This document shows positions 55,445-64,000 of a stretch of 64,000 nt of DNA, one piece after another; position 1 is the first letter of the stretch; each line of letters opens with the position of its first letter. A model generated the notes under the pieces. That model was not told the origin of the DNA, ran no database searches, and was given only the letters and a program-made list of their open reading frames with translations. The DNA comes from Microbulbifer sp. MI-G (GTDB lineage Bacteria; Pseudomonadota; Gammaproteobacteria; Pseudomonadales; Cellvibrionaceae), in contig NZ_CP098023.1 in assembly GCF_030440425.1 (NCBI RefSeq), forward strand, positions 2,097,501 through 2,161,500, written 5' to 3'. A program made the position numbers and the translations under genes.

Positions 55445-57004
55445 TTATAGAATATTTGAATCCAAATAAGTCCTAAATAGGGGTCTGCGATAATTATTGC
55501 TAGCCAACCGGATACGATCAAAGACCAGTTCATTGAGTGGAACCTCCACTTCCAAGACATCCATAATCCTTTCATACGATACAAAAGTAATTCGAAGAAA
55601 TGGGCTGCCTTCTTTTTCAAAGGGTCTTAGATAAATTTGCTCAATGCCATACTCATGATTGTTCACGCCGTAGAATTTGCCCTCCTTGATACGCGCCATA
55701 TAGGCATAGTGTGGTGAAGGCCCTTCTTTAAATCGTAAATAACGGCGCTCAATGGGCTCGGATGCCGGTAACACGCCAACACCCAGCGCGGGAATATCAT
55801 AGTCCTCTTGCATAACAAGCAAGGCGATTGGGATATTGCCAATGATAAAAGCGTGACTTCGATCCGAAGAGTACAAAACCAGCTCGATATAACCCATGTC
55901 ATCAAATTGTGATTGGTTACCTTTGAATTGCGTCAGAGGTTGTACCTCTCTTATCTCTATTTCCTGCCAGTCGGGATTGTAGGTAATAGTTTGTAACTTT
56001 TCGGTGGAATAAATTCCAGGCGGAATAAAGGCGTAAAGTTCAAAAATATCACCGCTGCGCAAATCTGAAAAATACTTAGCATTTATGATTTCTCCATCAC
56101 GTTTTATGTTAAAAAATTGACGCTGTACTTTGCGGCGGGAATCTTGTGAGGAATAACTGCCAATCACTTTATTCGAGGCTAACTGGGCCTTGCCAGCATA
56201 CAATGTTTTTATTTCCTTTCTAAGCCTTTCCAACTCCAAAAGAACTTCCGCATTTTTGTTGTATCGAAGCGCGAAACGAAGTTTTAAGTCAGATACTTTA
56301 AGATCATTGTTAACCCTTATCATGGAAAAATACTGGTCTTTCGGCATGGAAAACCAGCCGTGGTACATCTCACCGACAGAATCCTGTGCGTTGATTTCCC
56401 ACAATCCCGGTGACAAGCAATTATTAATTATAGACATACGCTTTGGCGTAACATTCTCATTGGGGCCAATTATTCCTTCCTTATAGTTATATTCCTGTGC
56501 AAACGGATCAAAGAAATCCCTGCCACCATGGAATGACCCCAATACCTTATTACTATGCTGGCGGCTTAGGCTAACGCCATTTCTCGCGTATTCAGCAAGC
56601 ATAAGATTAAAACTGTCGAATTCCGATAGCTTTTCTGCGCGTGCATAGGGAAGCAATGGCGTCAAGAAGCGGGATTCAATTTCCTCAAAGAATACAACTT
56701 CTTCTTTCTTACTAGGATCGGAACTTGAGGCTACTGTCAATTCAAGTTTTTTAGTATCAGAATTAAAATTTGGCGTGATCTTGTCTAGCTTCCTGAGCTT
56801 TGAGTAAAACCGATTAATGGACTGTGTAGACCCACTGAGAGGCGCATTGTTATGGCGTTCCTCCTGGTCCAATAGCATGGTTACGCTGTTAGGAGAAAAA
56901 AATAACTCTACTCTCACTGCCCATATAAAAAGGCCAGTAGATATAAATGCGCCAAATAATAAAGCAGCTGCACCCCGCTTCCTCCTTGTGAACTTCTTTT
57001 TCAT
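55445..57004 (-). CDS. Unrecognised membrane-anchored protein between TonB receptor and CRTAC1-like genes
   Basis: I do not recognise this 519-residue protein. It starts with a basic stretch (KKKFTRRKRG) and one membrane segment (AAALLFGAFISTGLFIWAV), so the bulk is probably periplasmic, anchored in the inner membrane. A predicted helical stretch (VLLELERLRKEIKTLYAGKAQ) lies near the middle, with beta-rich segments around it. No catalytic motif is visible. ATG 57004 follows AAAGGGAC at good spacing; the TTG at 57010 is too close to that site. It sits between the receptor gene (72 bp upstream) and the CRTAC1-like gene (17 bp downstream), pointing to a joint role. Confidence 0.75.
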   Translation of the reverse strand: MKKKFTRRKRGAAALLFGAFISTGLFIWAVRVELFFSPNSVTMLLDQEERHNNAPLSGSTQSINRFYSKLRKLDKITPNFNSDTKKLELTVASSSDPSKKEEVVFFEEIESRFLTPLLPYARAEKLSEFDSFNLMLAEYARNGVSLSRQHSNKVLGSFHGGRDFFDPFAQEYNYKEGIIGPNENVTPKRMSIINNCLSPGLWEINAQDSVGEMYHGWFSMPKDQYFSMIRVNNDLKVSDLKLRFALRYNKNAEVLLELERLRKEIKTLYAGKAQLASNKVIGSYSSQDSRRKVQRQFFNIKRDGEIINAKYFSDLRSGDIFELYAFIPPGIYSTEKLQTITYNPDWQEIEIREVQPLTQFKGNQSQFDDMGYIELVLYSSDRSHAFIIGNIPIALLVMQEDYDIPALGVGVLPASEPIERRYLRFKEGPSPHYAYMARIKEGKFYGVNNHEYGIEQIYLRPFEKEGSPFLRITFVSYERIMDVLEVEVPLNELVFDRIRLASNNYRRPLFRTYLDSNIL

Positions 57005-57076
57005 ATTCAATTGTCCCTTTAGCGAGAATAAACCAGAAACGACAAATTTGGATCATTCGCCGTTTCCGGAAAATTT

Positions 57077-59224
57077 TTAAAAGGTGTAAATTGCGCCTAG
57101 ACCGATCAGACGATCCCGCGCAGGTGCCCCTATCCGTGCGGTAGGTGCAAAATCACTATTTACATAGCCATATAATTCATACTGTTCGTCGAGCAAATTG
57201 TCTGCCCACAGATAGACTTCAATATGCTCAGTCTGTAATGCCAAGCGCAAATCCAATTTGTCGTAAGCTGTGAGATCAAAATGGTTTTGCGGATCAGCCG
57301 GTCGCTCATCCACGTATCGGTAATTTACGCTGGCATTCAGCGCTGGCGCCTGTAGCCCCATAAAGTCTGGCAATGGGCGATAAAAATTTAAAGAAAGGTT
57401 CGTGCTCCAGCGCGGCACATCAGGCACCTCGTTTCCTGCAGCGACAAAGCCACCGGAAACACCTGGCACATCGTTGATGATCGCAGTATCCAAAAAGCTC
57501 AATCCAGCCGCCACACTGAATCCTTCCGTGATTAGCCAACTACCTTCAAGTTCCGCACCGAAAGTTTCCGTATCGGCATTCACCGCGTTGGTGGCAAAAG
57601 TTACAAAATCAAAACCGATTAAATGGTCGTCGTCGGCCTGATTAAAGAAAACCGCTCCCTCGAGCCTGAGGCGCTCCGATTCGCTTTTAAAGCCCACCTC
57701 AAGCGTATCGACCTTGGCTGGTCTATAGGGCAGACTATCGAGCGGCTGCGTGGCAAAGTCATTAAATCCACCTGCCTTATAGCCGCGAGCCGCCACGGTA
57801 TAAATATTCGTTGAATCGGAGACTGCATAGCTGAGAGCCAATCGGCCTGTTGCATAGTTGTCATCCAGGTTGCGTTGATCTTGCTGTACAAATTCACCAA
57901 TGGCCGGAATAAAACTGGTGTATTCAGCCACATAGGTTTTGCTGTCGCGGGTATAGCGCAGACCCGCTGTGAATTTTATTGCGTCACTCAGAGGAAGTGT
58001 CAGCTCACCATAGACCGCTTGACTATCCGTATCATAGTCTCGGTCCTGGCTACTGCTTCTAATCAAATCCATCGAATCAAAGCTTCTTTCAGCCTGGGAC
58101 AGATTCACCCCGACCACCCAGAATGAAGTGGCCTCGGGTAACGAAGACAGTCGTAGATCCTGGCTGATAGTGCGCTCTTCCTGCTGATCGCCGCGAAGAT
58201 ACTCTACCGGGAAATTGAATACAGCGCCGGCTGTGGTGCTGTCAAATCCGGTCAGGTAGTCAAAGTCTGTATTGACCAATGCGGTAATCGCGGTCAATTG
58301 ACTGCGATTCCATTGGTGATTAATTTCTATGGAGAAGCGTTCAATAGTTTTATTATTGTTATCGAATACTCCCGGTGTATGCTCACTGCCGGGATTATCG
58401 GTAAAGGGCTGCAATAACTGCAGGTTCAGGAAACCTTCCTGATGCTGCCTCTCTGCGATAACCAAAGCTGAAGTGTCTGGACTGAGATCCCATAGCAGGC
58501 TACCTCGAAACGCCAGAGCATCGGGTTGTGTCATAGGATCGCCATTAGTGATATTTTCTATCCAGTGATCCTCACTTGTGTGGCGGACCGCCAAACGGCC
58601 ACTAAGCGAGTCAGAAAAGGGGCCACTGACGACTGCTTCGTATAGCCGCTGGCTTTGCTCACCGGCTTCAATGCGCCCGTAAGCTTCTAAATCCCGGGTT
58701 GGCTTGTTGGTAATTATATTTATGGCGCCAGCTTCGCTGTTGCGCCCGAACAAAGTGCCCTGTGGACCTTTCAGTATTTCCAGTCTGTCGATATCCAATG
58801 TGCCAAGAGAAACATTTCCCGCTGGCATGGATACGCCATCAATATTCACAACAACGGAACCGTCATCCTTGTTCACCTGGGTTAGAGAGCCAACTCCGCG
58901 AATGCGGATATTGGCGTCCACAGCCCCACTTGAAGAATAAACATCAACCCCAGGCACACTGCGCAGAGCATCCTCCACATTGAGTAACAACCTGTTTTGC
59001 AGGGTATCTCCATCGATCGCATTCACACTAAAGGGAATATCTCTGGCGTTCTCCTTAGAGTGTCGGGCAGTAACCACTACAACTTCCAGTTCAGTGTCCG
59101 ACAGGCTATCGGTATTCGTAGTTTCCACTGCAGAGTGGACCATAGAGGTAGTTAATAAGGTGGCTGACAATAATGAAATTTGCTGCGCAATCTTTCTTTT
59201 TTTATTTAGAATTTTACTGGGCAT
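57077..59224 (-). CDS. TonB-dependent outer-membrane receptor
   Basis: A 715-residue receptor with a signal peptide (ISLLSATLLTTSMVHSA), TonB-box-like ELEVVVVTARHS, a plug domain (NIRIRGVGSLTQVNKDDGSV, RLEILKGPQGTLFGRNSEAG) and a barrel ending in LGAIYTF. It begins 46 bases after the ABC permease gene, in the same direction, so import at the outer membrane and ABC transport at the inner membrane may be linked. Substrate unknown. Confidence 0.92.
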   Translation of the reverse strand: MPSKILNKKRKIAQQISLLSATLLTTSMVHSAVETTNTDSLSDTELEVVVVTARHSKENARDIPFSVNAIDGDTLQNRLLLNVEDALRSVPGVDVYSSSGAVDANIRIRGVGSLTQVNKDDGSVVVNIDGVSMPAGNVSLGTLDIDRLEILKGPQGTLFGRNSEAGAINIITNKPTRDLEAYGRIEAGEQSQRLYEAVVSGPFSDSLSGRLAVRHTSEDHWIENITNGDPMTQPDALAFRGSLLWDLSPDTSALVIAERQHQEGFLNLQLLQPFTDNPGSEHTPGVFDNNNKTIERFSIEINHQWNRSQLTAITALVNTDFDYLTGFDSTTAGAVFNFPVEYLRGDQQEERTISQDLRLSSLPEATSFWVVGVNLSQAERSFDSMDLIRSSSQDRDYDTDSQAVYGELTLPLSDAIKFTAGLRYTRDSKTYVAEYTSFIPAIGEFVQQDQRNLDDNYATGRLALSYAVSDSTNIYTVAARGYKAGGFNDFATQPLDSLPYRPAKVDTLEVGFKSESERLRLEGAVFFNQADDDHLIGFDFVTFATNAVNADTETFGAELEGSWLITEGFSVAAGLSFLDTAIINDVPGVSGGFVAAGNEVPDVPRWSTNLSLNFYRPLPDFMGLQAPALNASVNYRYVDERPADPQNHFDLTAYDKLDLRLALQTEHIEVYLWADNLLDEQYELYGYVNSDFAPTARIGAPARDRLIGLGAIYTF

Positions 59225-59270
59225 TGATCAAAGCTTCCTGTGTTTAAGTAAAAATGAAATCTTGATGTGG

Positions 59271-62200
59271 CTATTTCGCAGGGACTTTCGTCCTTCCGAG
59301 TAAGTTCTGCGCTGGATCACGCTGATAGGATGGCCAAACATCCAGCGCCAATACCTGTTTCGAAGGCAGACGATCAATCAGCATATTTTCATTGATGACC
59401 TCAGCATCCAGCTCATTGATATCGGTCAATAAACGATAGCTGGCAGTTTCGGTAACCGGCTGCCACCCCCCTTTCTCCCAGCGCCAACGCTGCCCATCCA
59501 GGCGTATCTGGCCCGTCTCCAAATACTCGACTGTTAAAGCTGACGAGAGAGGAGCCCCGAGCATATTTTGTGTACGGGTCACGCCCACATAGGCGTTCAG
59601 CACACTCTCGATATTTTTCTGCTGCTGAATATCATCGAGTATTGCAGACAGGGATTCCGGGGTTTGGTGAAGAGTCCAATCCAGTGCGGCGACCGGCGCG
59701 TAATAGCGAGCCCAACCAGAAATCGGCGCTGTGCTTAATCGTTCAACAGGAATCTCGCTACCTGCCAAATCTCTAGTCGTCTTGTCGGAGTAGCGGACCA
59801 GTACATCATCAAGTACTTCGATACCGTCGATTTCTGCAACACACAGCAGGCCTATCGCTCCCGAAACGCCATCGCTGAGCCATGCCGAACTGGCAATACG
59901 TCGTAAATCCGACCTGGCAACAAGATGCTGCCTGGCCAAGGCTCGGGCAATATCAACCCGCCTCAGCCAACGTCCTGTTCCCTCATCGGCGATATCCCAG
60001 TGAGGCCCTTCGGACAATTGCAGCAAGGTACCGCTGGCTCGAGTCTCGCCGAGCCCTCTTGGCCACTGGGCAATCCGCTTAATTTCGATATCCGTACCCA
60101 GCCGCTCATTAACGCAGGCCTGCATCTGCCCCACATCTTTTGCAATGGCAGGAACCATAGTAGAGCGGCTGGAATCATGGGCAATTTCAAAACCATCGAA
60201 TACTGCAAGTTCCGTATCAGGTGCCCATTGAATGACGAAATCCAAGGGACCAGTTGTACTGCCGTGTTCGCTGAAGACAGGCTTGTCAGCGCTTTTAATA
60301 CGAACTTGCCAGCGCCAGTCCCCTGAAGGGGCCGCGCCCTCAAGGGTTGTGGCAAGCTGTGCGGTTGGCAGCGTAAACTCACGGCTTAAACCCAGTGCTT
60401 CGCGCTCTGCGGGAACCCGCAAAATACGCTCGGGATCAATGCCCAGACGCGGAACAATATCACTGGCTTGTAACCAGACTCCGCCGGGTGTCAGCCCCGA
60501 GGGCTCCCCCTCAGCTGACCAGCCGGGAGCAGTCAGTTGCCACGATAGTTTGATATTACAACCTGGCTCAGGGCAGCCTGAGATTGGCAGGGACATATGG
60601 TCGTAACGTTGTTCAGCCGTTACTTCACGGCCATCCACTAAAGCGTTCACCAGGACAAATCCATTAGGCAATTCAAAATACAGGCCCTGTCCATCAACCT
60701 GAACTTGGAGCAATTGCCACTCAGCTTCCACTGTCTGATTATCCGGGTTGATACTGATTTTCAGATCACCGCCAGATACTTCAAACTCACTGGCTTTCGG
60801 CAACCAGTATGCTTCCCAGGCTGCATCTTCCCGCTTCAGTTGCTCCGGTGATTGATAACCTCCCTGCACTACCAACTTGTCTTCCAGTACAGTACCCAGT
60901 CCAAGAAGAAATAGAGCGGAACAAGCCACCAAGGCACCCTGAGGGGCTATAAGGCGAGAGCGAATCAGGGCAAAACCCCGAGACATGCGGCTATCCAATC
61001 CCCTTGGAACCCATAGAGCAGCCAGGCCGACCATCAATACGGCGAGCGCAACTTTGAATCCATCCAGGGCGAACAAATAACCGATCCAGGGTTCCCAACC
61101 ACTGAGAGCCGACAGTTGGATATGTGCAGTAATACCCACTTCATAGGGAGGGTAATGCACCAGCTCCAACTCATGATTCAGTACCAAGATAAAGGTCACG
61201 AACATTGACATGGAGTAGGCAAAGCCCGCATGGCGGAATAGCGCATGCACCAGGAGCACCATCATCGACAACTCTAATAACGGCGCTGTCACTATCAACA
61301 ACTGGTAGGTAAATGCCTGGCCTACATCGACAGAGGCCGGTGCAGAAAGAAGCACGGCAAAGATGCCCGATAACCCCGGTAGCAGTGCCAACAGCACCGT
61401 CATAGCAAATACCGTAAGGGCAACACCAAACAGGCGCAGATAGTCCGGCGCTGGGGTAGCAGCCAGCATATCCTCAAACCCTGGCACCTGATCCCTGCGG
61501 CATACCAAGCCAGTCAGCGCTGCGATCACAAATGCAATCACAAGAAAAATAACATCCTTGAGAAGCGGCAACAGCATTTCCAAACGCGGTGCCATAGGCC
61601 CTTCCGCATGCCAGATAATTTGGGTAAAAGAGCTGACGACCCCCATCACGACGAGTATCACCACACCAACCCACCAGGCCCGGCTACCCCATACATGGAG
61701 CAGCCTCCAACGGGCTTCCAGCATTAATTGACGCAGGCTACGGCCAAGCGATGCGCTATCCGGCTTCGATGGAGAGAGATCTACTACTTCACTGGCAGCT
61801 GTCTTTTTACTGGCTTTAGTGCGAGAAGATTTGGCTGCCCCTTCCAGAATCAGGGACTCCCTTCTCAGGTATTTCAAGCAGGCAGCTAAAGCAAGCAGCG
61901 GTAAGAGACACCAAAAAATCCGGTTTAATACCGAACCCAGGGTAAAGGGCAATAAAGAAGAGGATTTTTGCAAAGGTGTCCAGGAGGTAACTTCCGTATA
62001 AACGAAAGTAAACAGCGAAGGGTCCATTACCGCAGCCAACTGCGGATTAATGCTTGCACCCTGAAGCACGATCACAGCAAACATCCACAACATCATCAAA
62101 GCCGCAGCGAGCCCAAAGGGACCTGCCAGGCTTCGAGTGCGCAGTGTCATAATAAAATACAGAGCACCGATACCGACGCTGGCAGGGATCTGTAACCAGA

Positions 62201-62675
62201 TCCATGCAAAGCCGAGGGCTTTCCAGGGGGCTGGGCCAATCGCCGCTTCAGGCAGTAAGCCCATCCAGACCAATACCGGCGAGAATAAAAAGCCCACCAG
62301 TGCCGATGCACTTAATATGGCTCCTATCACCGCTGCACCGATAAACCGCCCCCAAAGCATAACTTTCAAGGAATTCGGGGTTGTATAAATGACTTCGTGC
62401 AAACTGGCTTTGCGATCGCGCAGAATCGGTTGTGAGAATACCCAGGCCCAGGCAAAAAACTGGAAGAACATACACCCAGCACCCATCAGGTAAATGAGCG
62501 ATGGCGAGTTCCGGGGGATATCCGTAGCCCCCATTTTTTGCATATAGTCTGCGTTTACCAAATTCAAAAGCAGGTAGATCACCAGCCCCCAAAAGGCCAA
62601 TGCCACAATGCCGCTGCTAAAACCGGCCCTTATTTCCAGCTTTGCCTCATGGGCAATAAGCGCCAGCTTATTCAT
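59271..62675 (-). CDS. ABC-2-type permease fused to a degenerate M1-peptidase-like domain
   Basis: A 1134-residue protein. The first 600 residues hold two sets of about six membrane segments (for example FWGLVIYLLLNLVNADY, then VVILVVMGVVSSFTQIIW), matching ABC-2 permease halves. The remainder is periplasmic and resembles the M1/gluzincin fold found fused to permeases in some bacteria, with a beta-rich part followed by helices. The zinc motif HExxH is not present: the equivalent helix reads ALARQHLVARSD, and WLSDGVSGAIG replaces the usual W-x-x-EG. It is thus likely a binding, not a cutting, domain. It overlaps the ATPase gene by four bases. Confidence 0.85.
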   Translation of the reverse strand: MNKLALIAHEAKLEIRAGFSSGIVALAFWGLVIYLLLNLVNADYMQKMGATDIPRNSPSLIYLMGAGCMFFQFFAWAWVFSQPILRDRKASLHEVIYTTPNSLKVMLWGRFIGAAVIGAILSASALVGFLFSPVLVWMGLLPEAAIGPAPWKALGFAWIWLQIPASVGIGALYFIMTLRTRSLAGPFGLAAALMMLWMFAVIVLQGASINPQLAAVMDPSLFTFVYTEVTSWTPLQKSSSLLPFTLGSVLNRIFWCLLPLLALAACLKYLRRESLILEGAAKSSRTKASKKTAASEVVDLSPSKPDSASLGRSLRQLMLEARWRLLHVWGSRAWWVGVVILVVMGVVSSFTQIIWHAEGPMAPRLEMLLPLLKDVIFLVIAFVIAALTGLVCRRDQVPGFEDMLAATPAPDYLRLFGVALTVFAMTVLLALLPGLSGIFAVLLSAPASVDVGQAFTYQLLIVTAPLLELSMMVLLVHALFRHAGFAYSMSMFVTFILVLNHELELVHYPPYEVGITAHIQLSALSGWEPWIGYLFALDGFKVALAVLMVGLAALWVPRGLDSRMSRGFALIRSRLIAPQGALVACSALFLLGLGTVLEDKLVVQGGYQSPEQLKREDAAWEAYWLPKASEFEVSGGDLKISINPDNQTVEAEWQLLQVQVDGQGLYFELPNGFVLVNALVDGREVTAEQRYDHMSLPISGCPEPGCNIKLSWQLTAPGWSAEGEPSGLTPGGVWLQASDIVPRLGIDPERILRVPAEREALGLSREFTLPTAQLATTLEGAAPSGDWRWQVRIKSADKPVFSEHGSTTGPLDFVIQWAPDTELAVFDGFEIAHDSSRSTMVPAIAKDVGQMQACVNERLGTDIEIKRIAQWPRGLGETRASGTLLQLSEGPHWDIADEGTGRWLRRVDIARALARQHLVARSDLRRIASSAWLSDGVSGAIGLLCVAEIDGIEVLDDVLVRYSDKTTRDLAGSEIPVERLSTAPISGWARYYAPVAALDWTLHQTPESLSAILDDIQQQKNIESVLNAYVGVTRTQNMLGAPLSSALTVEYLETGQIRLDGQRWRWEKGGWQPVTETASYRLLTDINELDAEVINENMLIDRLPSKQVLALDVWPSYQRDPAQNLLGRTKVPAK

Positions 62676-63559
62676 GCCGCCTCCCGCTGGTCTTTTACCT
62701 GCTCAATCGCCAGGTGATAAATATCTTCCAGACGCGGGGTATGGGCCGTAAAGCGCGGGTCTTCGGGTTTCTCACCGTGTACGATTACCTGGGTACCATC
62801 GGGCTTGGCAATATTGTGCAGGGATGCCGGTAACTGCTCACCGCGAGGAATCAGTGCTTGCCACATCTTGTCTTTATGGGGAGCAGTCACTTCCGGGGCT
62901 GTCCCCTCAACGACGATGCGCCCTGAGGCCAATATCGCCAGGCGCTGACACAGGTTTTCGATATCTTCAACGATATGGGTGGAGAGCAATACAATGGCAT
63001 CCGCCGCGACATCCGCCAAAACACAGTGAAAGCGGTTGCGCTCAGCGGGGTCCAGGCCTGCTGTGGGTTCGTCGACAATAATTAGGCGCGGCTCACCGAT
63101 AAGTGCAATGGCAATACCAAAGCGGCGCAACATGCCGCCGGAATAAGTTGATACAGCTCGATCGGCCACATCGGCCAAATTGACCTGCTCCAAAAGCCTG
63201 TCCACTTCGCGGCGCCTTGTACTCGTTTGGGTAAAACCTTTAAGCCAGGCAAAACGATCCAATAATGTCCGCGCGGTAATCCCGGGGTAAGCGCCAATAT
63301 GTTGCGGTAAATAACCCAATTTACTGCGCATAAAATCCGGATTTGCCAGAACATCCACACCATCGAGAATAATCCGACCACTATCTGGTGTTTGCAGGGT
63401 TGCCAAAGTGCGCATCAAACTACTTTTCCCGGCACCATTAGGCCCGAGTAATCCATACATTCCGGGGCCAACTTCCAAATCAACACCGTTTAGCGCTTTC
63501 ACCCCGTTTTTATAAGTCTTAAAGAGCCCTTCAACGATCAACCCTGATTGCTTTTGCAT
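62672..63559 (-). CDS. ABC transporter ATP-binding protein
   Basis: A 295-residue ATPase of the ABC-2/CcmA-like exporter type. Walker A is GLLGPNGAGKSSLM, the signature YSGGMLRRFGIA and Walker B LIIVDEPTAGLDP, followed by the switch histidine in LLSTHIVED. GGAGGAGAG before the ATG is a strong ribosome site. Its stop overlaps the permease start (62672-62675), so the two are made together and form one transporter. Confidence 0.93.
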   Translation of the reverse strand: MQKQSGLIVEGLFKTYKNGVKALNGVDLEVGPGMYGLLGPNGAGKSSLMRTLATLQTPDSGRIILDGVDVLANPDFMRSKLGYLPQHIGAYPGITARTLLDRFAWLKGFTQTSTRRREVDRLLEQVNLADVADRAVSTYSGGMLRRFGIAIALIGEPRLIIVDEPTAGLDPAERNRFHCVLADVAADAIVLLSTHIVEDIENLCQRLAILASGRIVVEGTAPEVTAPHKDKMWQALIPRGEQLPASLHNIAKPDGTQVIVHGEKPEDPRFTAHTPRLEDIYHLAIEQVKDQREAA

Positions 63560-63626
63560 CTCTCCTCCTAACCCCGTTTATCAGTAAAAATTCCGTAATC
63601 ACTTTTTGTGCTATTTGCGTATTCTT

Positions 63627-64000
63627 TTAGTCGCAAGCCTGGCTAACAATATCGGTAAGCGCCTGCACTGATACTGGCTCCGGTTCCCCGGGCTGGATTA
63701 ATGCCGGCATACCGATACGCGCAGTTAAATCACTCCATGCCATCGACACACTCAATGCCCACTGGCCGCTTTGCCTGCGTCTTTCAGGTTGCGCGATATC
63801 GGCGCACAGGGAATGCAGAGCCTGAATCACGGCCTCAGGCCAGGTGAGGGCAAAAATATCGTGATAACTGCGCATGTCCGAATCACCCAGGGTTACCATG
63901 CTGGGCACCGCCAATCGCTCGGTACCCTCACCGCTCAGTATCAGCCTGCCTGTTTGATCCCGTGGTGAATGCAGCCTTGGATTCCACAGCACGGGGCCGT
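63627..64000 (-). CDS. Partial unrecognised protein, C-terminal 124 residues (gene starts beyond the window)
   Basis: The frame is open from the window edge to the stop at 63627. The visible part begins GPVLWNPRLHSPRDQTGRL and ends VQALTDIVSQACD. I do not recognise the family; there are no membrane segments or clear motifs. It precedes the ABC ATPase gene in the same direction by 67 bases and may belong to the same transcript. Confidence 0.6.
   Translation of the reverse strand, partial: GPVLWNPRLHSPRDQTGRLILSGEGTERLAVPSMVTLGDSDMRSYHDIFALTWPEAVIQALHSLCADIAQPERRRQSGQWALSVSMAWSDLTARIGMPALIQPGEPEPVSVQALTDIVSQACD

Overview
The window looks like chromosome of an aerobic, Gram-negative gammaproteobacterium, probably a heterotroph of the Pseudomonas/Cellvibrionales type. 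The reasons are the housekeeping block serC-pheA-tyrA/aroA-cmk-rpsA-ihfB-lapA-lapB-pyrF (gene order and the TyrA-AroA fusion as in pseudomonads, but without hisC between pheA and tyrA), three TonB-dependent receptors, and many catabolic and polymer-degrading genes. The genus is not determined; placement is inference from gene order and protein families.

Layout. (1) 1-9.6 kb: conserved core genes for serine and aromatic amino acid synthesis, CMP kinase, ribosomal protein S1, IHF-beta, LPS-assembly proteins LapA/LapB, OMP decarboxylase and a ComEA-like protein. (2) 9.9-25.7 kb: a catabolic supercluster. A leftward operon (PaaN-type aldehyde dehydrogenase, SCP2-type thiolase, acyl-CoA ligase, PaaI-like thioesterase) diverges from a regulator made of two fused HxlR domains. 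Then come a TonB receptor and a carotenoid/stilbene cleavage oxygenase, diverging from a rightward operon (nitronate monooxygenase-like flavoprotein, acyl-CoA ligase, two thiolases). A near-identical 18-bp element sits in the two divergent control regions (four copies), which suggests one regulon. (3) 25.8-32.2 kb: a tannase/feruloyl-esterase family protein, gamma-glutamyltransferase and a second TonB receptor.

(4) 32.3-43.7 kb: a visibly AT-rich accessory segment. It carries a stand-alone NRPS-type adenylation protein paired with a TmpA-like membrane flavoprotein, then an intact IS3-family insertion (36088-37393, 3-bp target duplication GAT), a badly decayed second IS3-type transposase, and a tight operon of an alkylglycerone-phosphate-synthase-like FAD enzyme, a GlpD-like dehydrogenase and an FGGY kinase. 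A solo end of a relative of the intact IS closes the segment. This segment is the best candidate for an undescribed system: an adenylation/membrane-redox module beside what looks like a bacterial ether-lipid or related glycerol-derived pathway.

(5) 44-48.4 kb: two secreted GH13 enzymes, one with CGTase-like five-domain architecture, the other neopullulanase/cyclomaltodextrinase-like, which together could make and open malto-oligosaccharides. (6) 48.6-52.7 kb: a lone tyrosine recombinase next to a perfect 19-bp inverted repeat, a DUF4397-repeat lipoprotein and a glyoxalase-like protein. (7) 52.8-64 kb: a leftward gene string with a partial gene, ABC ATPase, ABC permease fused to a catalytically degenerate M1-peptidase-like domain, TonB receptor, an unrecognised membrane-anchored protein, and a CRTAC1-like FG-GAP/ASPIC-UnbV protein. 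No tRNA, rRNA or CRISPR array was seen.
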